From assembly GCA_034440575.1 (NCBI GenBank), contig JAOTOL010001187.1, positions 124,001 to 188,000 on the forward strand: 64,000 bases of DNA. Reading direction: 5' to 3'. A program made the position numbers and the translations under genes. Positions 22,055-34,992 of the stretch are shown in pieces (within the stretch, counting starts at the first letter, position 1; the number at the start of each line of letters is the position of its first letter). Origin of the DNA: Imbricaverruca yamaguchii (lineage: Eukaryota; Arthropoda; Thecostraca; Neoverrucidae). The notes beneath the pieces were generated by a model, which worked only from the letters and a program-made list of their open reading frames with translations, was not told where the DNA came from and searched no databases.

Positions 22055-22389
22055 GTATGTTGTCACGTTTTTATGAACTTCCCGATTGATGCCAAGTATA
22101 TGTGTGCGAACCGATTTCCTTTTTGTGTTACGATGTCCTCGTTTTGTACCTGATGACGAGAAAACACACAGCTATGTGGATGGACGTTTTCAATATAAAC
22201 AAGCACACACACATGACCATTGTGTGTTGTTAGTAGGTAAGTAGGTAAAAGTGCGTTTGATAAATATTTATGTATTGTGAAGCTATATTTGTAATAGTTT
22301 CAGTCTGATGTTTGTACTGACTATGTAGGCAACCCTCTCCCAAGCGAGCATTTCATGGATTCTCGTATTGTTCCATGTAGTGTTGTACT
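22055..22389. other. unassigned flank of the retrotransposon
   Basis: AT-rich sequence with short GTAGGTAAGTAGGTAA repeats near 22235. No gene seen. Confidence 0.35.
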
Positions 22390-22618
22390 GTACTTTTATC
22401 GAAAATTTCCTCGGGCGCTGTATAACCACTGCAGTTGATGCGCCCTAAAGCCCTAATAACTAACTATCGAAAACTTCCCTTGAGGAGGAAGACCCGGGCT
22501 CGAAATATAGTTATATCTGTCCACTTTGGTGACTCTTCCGACATTGGGACTAAATGACCAAACCTGGTCAATGCGCCTTAAAACTAAAATAACCAACCAA
22601 CCAACTGACTCTTCCGAC
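22390..22618 (+). mobile_element. two SINE/LINE-like 3' tails, one flanked by 13-bp direct repeats
   Basis: Two segments share GATGCGCCCTAAAG or CAATGCGCCTTAAAA followed by a tail of TAAC or AACC repeats (about 22436-22465 and 22570-22605). The second lies between identical 13-bp repeats TGACTCTTCCGAC at 22530-22542 and 22606-22618, the expected trace of target-primed insertion. Only about 63 bp lies between them, so it is a truncated copy. Confidence 0.5.
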
Positions 22619-23920
22619 TTAACAGGAGCAAAAGCTAGTGGTACCAATAATTGTTTTGAACTTCGTGCCTTTGTTCATAAGCAACAAGGGCGGATTCAAG
22701 CATCCACCCGACAGAAGAGCAATTCCGGAATATTCAGAATGTCATATAGGCACGATGTAGGGGCGGCGCCACCTATGGCGCTTCTTGAGATCTGATATCC
22801 CTTCGATTTTTTATTTGTTTTTGTTTTTGGTCACACTACACCTGAAGATTGGGGAAACTCCAGGAAGATGCGATATCTTCGTGCAGTTTCCAGCTTCTGT
22901 ATGAGGCGATATCTATATATAGGCGATAAACTGGCGGGGCGGGGGGTCTCGCCCGACGATCACGTATCGCCTCCACGATCAATGCCACTGCGGCCCTCGC
23001 CAGGGCTGTCAAGTGAAGTCTGCCGTTCAGTTTCAGCAGTTTCAGCAGCAGTTGAAGTTTCAGTCCCCTGTGCCATCCTTCTTATCGACCATTTCAGAAA
23101 ACTTAGGTGGAGGGGGTAGCTGGTAATGAGATGCTCCCTCCCCGTCACCAAGGTTCAAAACAACACGGAGTTGATGTCTATGGAGTAAAGAAAGACCACG
23201 AGTCATGCAATAATGAACAGCACAGGCTGACTGCGCAAACACGGTCCGGGAAGTTGGAGGCACATATAGCTGCTTCTGTTGCGTAACATTAATTTACGAA
23301 GCCCTACGTCAGCCACTGGAAACATTAGCGAAAATGCGGCTTCAGGCGTCGCATCGATATCTCGACACAGTCATGTCAGAATCCAGCAAAAGTAGATGAT
23401 AGAATGAGAAAACGAGCTGACCTGTTAATAAGTTGCCGATGTCAAACCATATTTCCTCTCCAAAATTGCTCGAGCCCACATCGTTGCCATCTGGTAAACA
23501 AGCATGACATAAAATACATTACTAAGCTAGATGCCGGGGTAGCCTGGCGTTGGATTTAGTGTCGACTCTTGATGACATTCGAAGACTGAACTTGTTTGGC
23601 ATTTGTACTCAACATTCTCAAAAGAGTATTTTTTAAAAGTCAAAGTCTCCCGTTGTGAATAACTTCATCCGCTTGTTTTATTGTGATAACGAAAATCAGA
23701 AGATAACATTCAATTGGATGGAGCATCTATTCCATATAAAACTACCCATAAGCATCGAACTGTCTGAAACTTGCGCCAGTAATGTCAATTGCAGTGTATA
23801 AATGAAAAATTAGTACGTATTCACACCCTTCACCCTTTTGCCCCTTTTGCCATGCTTCACCTCATCATGTATAGCGCCTTGTTGACGTGCATATGGAAGC
23901 GCATACATATATATACACAC
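22619..23920. other. unassigned sequence
   Basis: No gene recognised. A short AGGGGCGGCGCCACC motif near 22758 resembles an end of hAT-like MITEs but has no visible partner. Confidence 0.35.
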
Positions 23921-24188
23921 ATATGCATTCTTGGGTGAACACAATCGCAGAACGAGCATTACACTCTTTCTTCTGCATACTCTCAATCGGTCTTACGATA
24001 AGCTTTCCATCGTTCGTGTATTCATGTACGATATTCATAAGCAGAACGATGATACGCAAGTAGATATTTCTGTCTATGAATGTCATACATAAATATACGA
24101 ACGATGGAAAGCGTATCATAAGAGAGTCTGCAGAAGAAAGAGTGCAATGCCCGTTCCGCGATTGTGTTTAACCAATAATGCATAGATA
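23921..24188. mobile_element. fold-back MITE (long imperfect palindrome)
   Basis: The left half (from about 23921, TATGCATTCTTGGGTGAACA, through CACTCTTTCTTCTGCA to TTTCCATCGTTCGT) is mirrored as reverse complement in the right half, ending near 24188. The arms pair over about 75-120 bp with scattered mismatches, almost to the centre near 24054. There is no coding capacity. It lies beside a (TA)n tract. Confidence 0.7.
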
Positions 24189-24214
24189 ATGCTCTGCTTC
24201 CAAGCTATTCCAAG

Positions 24215-24422
<208 letters not shown>

Positions 24423-26300
24423 AATGTATATTATAAATGCACATTTGTATGAATGCTGGCATTATCATGTATAGGTAAATAATTGTATTTCACAATGTGC
24501 CTACTTTACAATATAGATGTCTCTACAAGTGACAATTTTGGAGTATCCAAGGGCAAGGTGTTCACTGAATTAAAATTCGACAAGTAAATATCACAGAAGG
24601 CATTTTTTTAAATCCTCCAGCGTTAACTGGGATCAATGACCTGAAGCATTTTTGAGGAGGTTGGCCACTGGTGGGACGGCGTGGTCTCATCACATCTAAA
24701 GCATTGATGAATTGATGCGTAGTATTGCTGAAGCACATGTGCGAAATCTCGTGTGGCATTGGATTTACAGCCCTCCTCGACGTTCAAAGAAAATGGGAAA
24801 CGAGATACAAGGCTTAGGTCATAGAGATTCTACACTCACATTTACGTTATGCAACACGAAGTCTGAAGAAAAACATCAGCAGTGGCTACCTCTGACGTCT
24901 TGAACACGTTGGTTGTGTATGGTTTTGAGACATACAATTAAACGACGCACACTGTTGTAGTGATGTTTTGTTTGATATTGAAATATCAACAGGTTCGGGG
25001 AATACATTCTATGTTCCAAACCAACCCAAAACATCATTATCTTTAAAAATAGAGTTATCTGGCTTCGTAATTATCTACCTACGTTCGGAAATTCGGCTGC
25101 CTATGCACCCATAACACAATGCACGATGCATAGCCGCAAATGTGTTGCCAACGTGGTGCTGACAAATCAATGCTTAAAGGGCAATACACATACATAGACT
25201 GGACATTGCGTCACACTAAATGGCTGAACAGCTTAACACGCGAGCCCCTCGCATTCCGGGACGCCAATGCCATTGAAGTATGCCTTGCGCTCTGCCATAA
25301 GCATAAAATTAGCATTCGTAAAAGCCAGTGTAATGCAAAGACCGAGCAACACTCCATAATATGAAACGCAACGACAATGCAAAACATCTAATCCGCTTGC
25401 CGATACCCATTAACAACTGATGCATTCTGGCAAGTCGGGGATACTATCAGCAATCCATTTCGAGTCAAACGTCGAACTGCTAACATAAGTGGGGCTATTA
25501 TGTGATGGGCTGTCCTGCGACAGCATTAAGCCAGTTGTAAACAAATAAGCCAACATCCACCATAAAGACAACATCCGCCCTCCACATCGATATGGCCGCT
25601 CGCGCTGACGTCGGTCGCGGGCGGACTTTCGACACATGGCGCACAGTAGGCGGGCACCACCCAGCCCAGGGGGGGGGGGCGTGCATTTAAAAAGGTCTGT
25701 TGCCCGCTTGCAATATTGAACATAGTGTTCCGCAATGGCCTGGCGTTCTGACGATAGGGAGTTTGCTACGTTTGGACCCATGGTAGGTGAAAAGAGGACG
25801 TGTGTATGCAGTTTTAGAAACTTTCAAAATAGTACCCGAAGTGAATATTTCTATGTCAATACTTTCACTCACGAACGTCAAGCTTCAATGATACAAGGCT
25901 CAAAAAAAAACTATATGATGTCAAATTTAGTTAATGACCTCGAATGACCTTGAAAATACCAATGATTCATGCCAACAGGTTTTATGAGTTGTGCGTGATC
26001 GCACGGCACCTAAAACTGGGTGTTGTGTTTGCTTTTTAATGGGAAAACTACATGAATTGCTAATAATTCACGACTTAAGTGAAAGGCAGTCCGCTCGCCT
26101 TATGGTATCGCAGCCGGATCTGATTATTTTCAATTTACCCCGTCTTCAAGTCGGATATGCCGAGTGGTGGCACTGTAACGAAGTTAGTTTTCGGGGCATC
26201 TAAATCCTCTAAATTCATCCCCCTACCCACTCCGTTCCGGTCCCGACAAGTTTGCGGTACGTACCCTGTATCCCTTCGTCGCATACCTATCGGCCGACGC
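24423..26300. other. unassigned sequence
   Basis: No gene or element recognised. A run of ten G lies at 25669-25678. A 123-codon frame on the minus strand (25410-25781) has a Cys/Arg-rich middle but no family that I know and no splice context, so I do not call it. Confidence 0.35.
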
Positions 26301-27010
26301 CCAGACAAGGTCGGCCAGTGGACATTGCCCGCCCTGGCTTCCGGCCACAGCCACCGGCCGTCCCGGTCACAGCCAAGGTGACCCCCCCAGTACCATGGCG
26401 CGCACCGCTGTCGTCGTCAGATGGTGAATGCCATGCGAAGTGACGTGACGTCAGCGGGTGATGTAGGAGCCCTATGGACAAGCGTGTCAATGATGTCTAT
26501 ACCAGCTGTCAGTGGGCTGTGGCGAATTGCACGTCGTAAATCGCTAGTGTCAGGCGCTGTGTCGCCAGACAGAGGCTACAGTGCCGCCCCTCTGCCAGTC
26601 AGTTGTTAAGCAACGTCCTGTGAAATGCTGACAGCTCACTGTCCGACCCCGATACCGCACGAGCCTAACAAAGGCCAGTCTCTGGATGCCATCAGAGGTG
26701 GCTCTGATATCTGACTCTGAGCTGACGTGTGTCAGATGGACAGCGCGAGCCATTGTTCTCGACTCGGGGCCGATACCCGGGCCACGCGGTCAGTAGTGAC
26801 GTGTTGGTAACATGGTAACGACGTACTGTCTGTCACTTCGGACGCGCCGCGAGAGGCACTCGTTCATTCTCTCGTCGACGGGCACTTGAGACGGGCGGTC
26901 GCCGACGGGCGGTCGCCCCTCGGGCGAGCCCGGCCTGTCCTGCCCTGCCCTGCCCCACACGTCGGTACTAAGGTACGCCTGGACTCTGCCGGACTCGCTA
27001 TGTCGGTAGA
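26301..27010. promoter_or_regulatory. CpG-rich segment, possible promoter or untranslated first exon
   Basis: CpG-rich, especially 26770-26990, with GACGGGCGGTCGCC repeated twice near 26890-26920 and a CCTGCCCTGCCCTGCCCCAC run near 26938. A donor-like CTAAG|GTACGC follows at about 26970. It stands out from the AT-rich surroundings. No coding frame can be supported. Confidence 0.25.
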
Positions 27011-27844
27011 GATATAGAGTGAGGGTGAGATTGTTGACTTGTCAAAATGAAGCTATTGTATTAATACCTGTATCACGCTGCGCTATTAACCACTCAAGCA
27101 TCATGGCCGTTGTTCGACTAATAACCCAATATAGAAGTGCTGGCTTTGGAGGTGCGTGTCAAGAGATGTGAGACCAGAGCTATGAAATTGGAAGCTGCGA
27201 GCTGGTGAATTAATTATCACGGGGTTATCGCATCGTTGAGGTCCATAGTCTATCCACGTGCCTAATAGAAGTTTACTTCAGAAAAAGTGGGAAATGTCTG
27301 AAAAAGCTCTGGGGAGTAAAACTTCACTAGAGCACGCTGACGCACCATTTTTCCGCGGTCGTGAATATCGCAAGAAGGCTGCACGACCCTGCTCCACACG
27401 CGACCTGCACATATGGGGATTAATAATTTACGTGTATTCGTGAGGTACACCAGCACTCCTGGACGGTTCTGGCGTCGGCTTTGCCACATACAATGCACCC
27501 ACACGTCGTGCACTTAAGATTATTGGAGTTTAATTCATGTGTGACGTGAGCTCGGAATAAAATCGACAGGATGACAGGAACACACCTCAATGTCCATGCT
27601 AAAATTTGCAATTAATGTGAGCTAGCATGCTCAAGCACAACAATAGACAACAAGAAGTTATCGGTTCGAAGAAAAAGTAACCTGTTTATTCATATATTTC
27701 GTTCGCATTACCCGATATTGACAAACAAAGCAAATTGTGAAATGTGTCGATATGGCCATGTGATACATGTAAAAAGTTATTATGGTGAGGGGAAAACCGA
27801 ACTGATAAAACATAACGTATACATCGCTTCAAGAAATTCCGTCC
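27011..27844. other. unassigned sequence
   Basis: Average composition; nothing recognisable on either strand. Confidence 0.35.
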
Positions 27845-28330
27845 ATTTCAGTCCAGATCACAACACCACAGCCCGGGCCTCATCACAACAATTCAATTCA
27901 CATCACACCGACCCGGTGCACATCACAGAAGTCCAATTCACATAAATACAGCCCCGGTCACATCACAACAGCCCGAGTAACACTACAAAAGTCGGTGTCA
28001 GCACCACATCCTAGGTCGCAAACCCACAGTTCAGGTTAATCACATCAGTCCAAGCCACATCACAACAGTTGGTGTCAACACCACATCCTAGGTCGCAAAC
28101 CCACAGTCCGAGACACATCACAACAGTTCATGGCACATCACAGCCTAGGCCACATCACATCCTAGGTCACATCACAACAGTCCGTGCCACATCACAACTT
28201 AGGTCACAACACAGTCTGAGACACAACACGGCTGCAAGGGCTACAACATCACAACCCGGGATACAACACCACAACCCGGGCCACACTGGCACAACCTAGA
28301 TCACAACACGGTCTGAGTCACAATAAGGTG
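27845..28330. repeat. degenerate minisatellite, about 16-25 bp units
   Basis: Diverged units built on CACATCACAACAGTCC with GGGCC, GAGTC or CTAGGT spacers. Related ACATCACAACA strings recur near 29382 and 29436. Confidence 0.8.
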
Positions 28331-29690
28331 GCAAGGGTTACTACAGCAGCAGCCGGACCACCGCACCACAGTCGGGATAGCACGGACGTACGTCACATCT
28401 GGTGCTATTACACCGGAGCAAAACATTATTATACTACTACACCAGAGGAGCAAAACGTTATTATACTACTACAAACCGTGGTCAGGTACCTGCAAACAGG
28501 TATGTACGTTCTTTCCCAGGGTTTGCCAGCTCCGGATAATATCGTGTTGGAGGTCCGACACATGCCATTTTTCGGAGCTGGCGGAACTATCATGGCAAAC
28601 AATTGCACCTATGTTCACGTTTTCCGTCAAAAGATAGCTGTGTAGTGACATTGTCACTGCTGCCAAACGTGACCTGGTGGTTTCTTTTGGGTCTAAAGAC
28701 ATTTTGCGACACGAAAACACTGGCACGAGCTACACCAGCCACCGGCCAGCTCTTCCAACGCCTAGGGGCGATTACACAGGGTTGTGTCAGAGTTTGCTAT
28801 TTGCTTGTGCTGCAGGGCGCACTGATACAAAGCTAGCCAGTATCGATCTCGTAGCGTAGCAGAGTTGTCGCGACGACGTGCGAAACATAAGGCCATTTGA
28901 TGCAGCCCATCGTTTTTCTTTCCGGCATATTTTGCTTCCTTAGTCCCGTCGCATACCCTGGATGACGAGTTGGAAGTTTTTTTTTGCTTCTGCGACGGCC
29001 ACAACAGAGGCTCAATAAAGATGGCTAATCCTGAAAGCCGATTCCCCTCTACCGGCGCACAATGCCGGCATCGATCTTCACACAAAGGCTCGCATAGGAA
29101 CTTCTTTCCACCGCGCGACGTCGCCCAGCCAGCCTCGCCTGCGGTGTGCGTTGGAGCGTCGAGAGAGGTGGCACGACCACCATCTCTCCAGACACTACTA
29201 CTTTGTAGTAGCATGGACAGAAGTGGTCATGATGTCAATTGCCCCCCCCCCCGCTTCCCCTGCCACTCCACCACTCCGCCCATCTGCCACTCACATTTAG
29301 ACGATTTTTTTTTGGTCGTTTCGTTGGGTCCTCGACTGGTTCATGAACAATGCTACATGATAGCCTATAGTGCTACATGGTAACATCACAACAGTCGCGT
29401 TAACAACATTGGTAACTTGTAGTGCTACAAGGTAGCATCACAACAATGTGTCATGGAACATCACGGTAAATCGGTAATGTCTTCCCTCTGTTGGTCTACT
29501 TAATCTGCAATAAAATTAGCGCGACTACGCTATCGCTGAGTCGTGCTAACTTTCTCACTGTTAAAGGAACATGCAGGAGCGTGCGTTAAAAGACCGAGCA
29601 AAGCCGACATGGAATAGAAGCATTACACAAAAACGACGATGGGGTTTTGCTTGAGTTCTGACATGAGAAATGACATGGCTCGAACTGCCC
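28331..29690. other. unassigned sequence
   Basis: A direct repeat of about 35 bp (ATTATACTACTACA) lies at 28430-28475. A 150-codon frame on the minus strand (28762-29214) overlaps frames of similar length on the plus strand and has no domain that I recognise. A C-run lies at about 29241-29251. Confidence 0.35.
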
Positions 29691-29693
29691 TGT

Positions 29694-29719
29694 TGACAGA
29701 CAGACAGACAGACAGACTT
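29694..29719. repeat. (GACA)n microsatellite
   Basis: About six copies of GACA in a row. Confidence 0.9.
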
Positions 29720-32455
29720 CATTGAGGTCATCCACAATTGACTCGTGGCTATGATGACATAGCGTCAAATGGATAAAACAACACAGTGCAGACGGTCAAA
29801 ATCACAGAATACAAATAAAAATAAATACAATACAGCAAGTCGAGCAGTCGATCAGTCCGGCGCGGGCGGCACGTGATACAGCAGGTGCACGGCACCGGCA
29901 GCACTGATGACGCGCCAGTATCAGCCGAGAAGTTTACTTCAGAAAGTTTACTCCAGTAGCCGGTCGGGCTACTGGAGGTGTACGGTAAACAAGTTCCGAT
30001 AGTCAATCAATCAAGGCAGCATAGAGGACGGAGTGCAGACCAGGTTTGTATTTGTGCTTTGTAATCCTGGATGTGGAGACGATAATTTTTCGGTAGCCGA
30101 ATACGGAGAGGATATGCTTCTTCGAACCTGTGCGACAGCGTCTCAGTGTGCACTTGCCTGTGAATATTGAACACTTTAACGCAGAGCAGCTCATTACCAA
30201 ATAGCAACATTCAACCTCCAAATGAGAAACATAAGAGGATAATGTTTCGAGCATGGCAATGTTCCGGATGTCAAAAATCCAGGAAAAAGTATTTTCCCAT
30301 CCTGGTGCAGACTGGGACGGCTAGGGTCAGTAGCTCAGCTGATATTTTCATAACGGGAGCCACAAGAAAGCATAATGAGGCGGTGAATAACACAAGAGTA
30401 GATCGGTTCCAGTAGCCATTAAGACGTTCAGCAGGGAGAAAAGCAGATGTCGCATCCCGTAGAGTTGGGGAAGTAATTGACATCTCTGAACCTCCTCTGG
30501 CTACGCTAGTTGTCAGATTAGGTAAGCCATGGGTGTCACCTTGTGATATCGATGCGAGCGTGGGACATGACCTATTCGGTGGACAAATCTGCTTTCAAGG
30601 CCGTTTTCATCCACTGTACGCCCATGGACCCAATGGCCAAGCTGCGGCCTGATTAGGGGAGGGAACAAATCAATGATTGAGGGGACTGGCACCTCCTGGC
30701 GTATGCAACGTAGAACCCGGAGTTGAGGATATTGGCTTCGGATGTGGCTGGGTATCGCAATAATCGTAGATCCTACTTAATCTCCACACGATCGGGAACG
30801 TAGTTGGTAAAGCTAGGATGCCAGCATGTCACGTTTACATTTCAGTCATTGGGAGGGCAAGCAGAAACCCGATTGTGTCGTTTGCTAAAGTAATATCAGA
30901 ACGCAAGCGGCCGAAACATTGTGAGAACTTGGCAGCACTGTATTTCAGACAGTCGATGAAATCTTTACATAGACGCAACCAGTCCGGTTGGCTGCTGTCA
31001 CCATGGCTGGAGATCCCTGGAGCGTTGGGGGGCGGTGGGGTCTTGACCCCCGGGTTTGGTACCCTGCTAATGTTAAGTTGTCATTATCCCTATTCCATCT
31101 GAAAATACGTCTTAAGAATGAGGACCTCCCTTGGTTTGGTGAAATATCTCAAACTTTCGATGTGACAATTATGGGTAAATGTGGACAGTTGTTGTTGTCC
31201 ACCACCGACCAGCGATCGGCTTGAGAGGCTTGGGACCGAAGGCCTGTGCCACGGTGAACGACGTCGTATTTATCTGTTGACCCCTCAGCAGCGAAGGTGC
31301 GAGGTGACCGCGACCTGAGGACCGGACTGGTCTGCGGACGAAGACATGACAGCTGGCTATCGACCGCCCTGCAAGCCGGCTTGTCCCGCGCCAAAGACGA
31401 GCTCGATTATTCCGCCGTGCAAATAGCGCGCCACTGAAAACGGACTTGATTGTCCTGCCGGGCAAACACGCTGCTGCGAGTAGTCCCGCAGTGGCGTCAT
31501 CGCTGCCATATTTCGACGCAGCCGTGTCTTGCACCCGGCATCCGGAACTCCGGCGGCCAGTCGAACGTCTTCTGCGCGCTTTAGTGCCGTTTCGTTTGAC
31601 GAATCGGCACGGATCAGTGTGAAAGCATGAAAGCAATTAATGCTTTCGTGATCTTCGCACTTTTTCCGGATTATTCATCCATTTCCACTTAGCGCATCGC
31701 GTGGCTGGACAAATTACTAGTTAGTGAAGTAGGAAACGTAATTCAGCGTGATTAGGAATGCATCAACATGTTACCTTCTGTTCCTTTGGTTAGCTTGAAT
31801 GACTATCTGGATTTAAAGCAATGCTAATAATCCCAGCGATGATTTGTACACTGATAATGTCCTACGCCAAACAAATAGACTTGAGTATTCAGTATGGCAA
31901 TAATGCTGGTTTTGAAAACGTGTTAGTATGCGGATAATTAATCTTTCCTAACCAGCAATGCTTACTTGAGTAGGGAGATGCGGGGGATATGGGACACAAA
32001 ATGGCCCAATTCATCAGTCGACTCAGGTAGACCTAATTTTTTGCTAAACCGTAAATTAGAATACGTTGTTTTGCAGCCGAATCCAAGGGCACAACCAGAA
32101 GTTTGCGACGAGAGGCTAGTTATGTTTGGTATCTCCATGCTCAAGGAGCGGAGGTTAAAGGGCCCTCAGCAGGTGCGGTCCGTGGCACCGAAATGGGGTG
32201 AGACAGAAAAAATTGTCGGATTTCTACCAGATTTTTCATAATTATCCAATATTATTTTATGTTAAGATGAGTATGAATAACTTAATTTGGCGCTGCTAGG
32301 TGCCAAACCTATCACCATCGTTCCGAAGTCAGTGGATTTCAACCCACTCCCTCGTGTTTAAATGCTTCCGAAATTACCGGGAAATTTTCAAATATGAAAT
32401 GGCGGGAATTAAAATGAATCATTGAGGTTTTCATATACTTCCATTTGATAACCAG
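29720..32455. other. unassigned sequence
   Basis: Mostly unique-looking DNA. Minus-strand frames at 29749-30254 could be the decayed end of a LINE, given the AATAAAAATAAATA string at about 29813-29826, but no RT motif is readable. A perfect 11-bp hairpin lies at 29951-29977. A GC-rich stretch at 31280-31620 shows no coding support. Confidence 0.35.
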
Positions 32456-32460
32456 AAATG

Positions 32461-32602
<142 letters not shown>

Positions 32603-34440
32603 ATTATGATTATTCATTATTTGGGTGCAAAATACATCACGTTAATGGGAAGCCCCACAGCGATTGAGTGCATTCTCCATGGTACCCCATGTTAAAGTTT
32701 ACATTATTAGTGAACTGAGACAACATTTTGGGGGTGCTTGCCATTCAAAAATATAAAAATAACACCCCTGGTCTAGACGTATATGAATGAAAAATGGAGA
32801 GCAATTCCGAATACCAGCTGCAGGTTCCGCATCTGCACATGGGTGATATGTGCATGCTATTCCAACCAGTATATGTACCTCCGCCGGCAGCCTAAATATA
32901 ATGTTGGCGCCTTTTCCTGGCCGGATGGGTTCCACCTTCTCATGGGGGCACATGCCACCAGCACTCACACCCTTGTTTACGCCCCTGCACCGAGTCGTGA
33001 GGAATTATATTGCGACAATTATCTCTTACTTGCTCCTACCCCTACTTCCCGGTCGTGATCTTCAATTGGCCTGTCTCATACTGCTACTACCCGTGGCACC
33101 GCGCGATTCCTGCGGTGCTTGACATGAATGTAGACAGCGCTGGCCCAAGGGAAAAATCGTAGTGTTAGGGAAAATACGGCTCATCTTCGTGGAAAGGTTC
33201 TTCAAGCTTTAAAATGAACCCGAATTTGCCAAATTTCGATGGTATTTAAGATCGGAAACATCGTGTGGAAAACACGGAAGTTCCGCTGGGGCGCCTACGG
33301 GACTGAGCAATTGTCCAGTCCATGTGACGTCACCGATTGCCAAATGATATTGGAGGGCCTGACCTACCATGCGCTTGTTATGATACGAAAACGCACCATA
33401 TGGTGAAATGTGCGAGAGGATATCCTCTGACGACCGGTTATAGAGCTGTTTAAAAGCTAAGGTGTAAATGATGTAAATGCAAATTAACTTCAATTTTCAC
33501 CATAATGATGAGTCACTAATGCATATTGGTTTCTAGTTTTTTTAACTTTGCTATTTTCCAGTGGATGAAAACATCATTTTATGAAAATAACATACAAAAA
33601 TACTTCCAAGCTCTACTCAGGTGAGGCACTGCCTTAGGTGTCTTACATGGGCCGACCGCACCTGGCCCTCAGGCCGAAACGACGGGAGATTGGGGCTAGG
33701 AACGAGGACTCACGTCGCCCTGATTGTGCTATTGTTTGCATCAATTGATTCTCGACTTTGGCCTTGACTGGCACACAAAAATAATGGAAGTAATTTATTC
33801 AGCTCCCCCCAAAGTGGTGGAATGGGACACATGCAGCAGACACAATCCAGCATTTATAGATATATGGGACTAATCTTTGATTTAAAAAACTTGGTCTGAA
33901 TTTCTGCCGAGCTGCTTATTGGCACGCGAAGCTTGTTGCGTGATCGCTGGCCCCAACACCCGATCCGTGACTTATAATTCAACGGCAGAATGTTCACCAC
34001 GAGTTGGACGTGCCGTCAATTCAATCTGAATTGCTAATGCAAAATTTTAAAAACCAAGCCTAAAAATCGTATATTCTCATGAAGGATCGTGCAATGCGTG
34101 CATATTTACTATACACAACTATTCATCCTTATGTTATCAGCTATCGCTTATTGTATAACCACGTTTATATTCAAATACAACAAGCAAACCTGAACTGTTC
34201 TGCAGAACTGACTGAAGTAAACCGCAGGGGTGACCAATTTACCGTTGATCTGCGTGGTTTCTAAAGCGATTTCAAACTAATATAGCCGTCTCGACCTAGT
34301 CCGATCGGACTTACATTGCAGACAGCTCACACAGCGAAAACACATCATCACTACCTGCGTACATGTCGTGGGCTCAAAATTTACATTCCAAGCATTAGAT
34401 CCATCCCTCCAATCTCATTTTGCATGTTTCGGAAAATAAT
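32603..34440. other. unassigned sequence
   Basis: No gene, RNA or recognisable element found on either strand. Confidence 0.35.
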
Positions 34441-34449
34441 ATCGGCATA

Positions 34450-34658
34450 GTCGTATCATCCTCAGCTGAGCGCCCCGCTGCGAGCGGTCGCGAGCGCTGG
34501 CTCTCCTCCCCGTTCCTCAGTGCCTCGTCCGACGAGTGTTATGGAGTGATTGTGTGAACAATAGCGGAGTGTGAATGTGAGAGTGATACCAACAGGACCT
34601 GACATCATCGTGAAGAGGAATCACCAACCGCCAGACCCGGCCGTGAGTGACTGGTGCC
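34450..34658 (+). promoter_or_regulatory. candidate promoter and 5' UTR for the 34659 ORF
   Basis: A CpG-rich stretch begins near 34465. An initiator-like TCAGTGC lies at about 34517. About 140 bp of leader would precede the ATG at 34659. No TATA box is seen. Weak evidence, taken with the signal-peptide ORF that follows. Confidence 0.3.
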
Positions 34659-34992
34659 ATGCATCGTGACATCGCACGTCTCCTGACGCTGCTCGCCGTC
34701 GTCCGAGTGCTGGTGTTGGTCTGCACCGGGGCCACCCGTAACCCCGTGCATCATCAACATGATCTGAATATTTCCCGATTGCTGCAAGGTGTCAGCATCG
34801 GACGGCCGACCCGTAGGACCGGCCCGCGGCGGTCGAGCCGCGGCTCCCGGCCGGCCGTTCTCTCGTCCGCCACCACTGACGACATCACGTCCCAGACACC
34901 CTGGCCGGGTCTCGGCCCGCCGATCCGGGCCGACTCGTCCGCTCCGTCCGACCCTCCATTGCTTCTGGGCAATGGCGTCATCCCTCCAAGCG
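34659..34992 (+). CDS. candidate first exon of a secreted or membrane protein
   Basis: The ATG at 34659 has G at -3 and opens a frame with a convincing signal peptide: basic/polar start MHRDIAR, hydrophobic core LLTLLAVVRVLVLVC, and small residues before a likely cut at CTGA|TRN. The next residues, NPVHHQHDLNISRLLQGV, include an N-glycosylation site (NIS). After that the frame is Arg/Pro/Ser-rich and low in complexity, so coding may stop earlier, for example at CTGCAAG|GTGTCAG near 34788. A better donor, AAGCG|GTAAGG, lies at 34992/34993. The unspliced frame runs to a TGA at 35084. I do not recognise the family. Its setting in a CpG-rich island among AT-rich DNA supports a true gene start. 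Confidence 0.4.

Noticed and set aside
25410..25781. 123-codon Cys/Arg-rich minus-strand frame
   Set aside because: The Cys spacing does not match a zinc-finger family that I know. The GC-run in the middle keeps several frames open, and no splice sites support it.
28762..29214. 150-codon minus-strand frame as a host gene
   Set aside because: There is no recognisable domain, competing frames on the other strand have similar length, and there is no donor, acceptor or promoter evidence.
31169..31636. 155-codon minus-strand frame in a GC-rich stretch
   Set aside because: Openness is explained by base composition; no domain or gene context.
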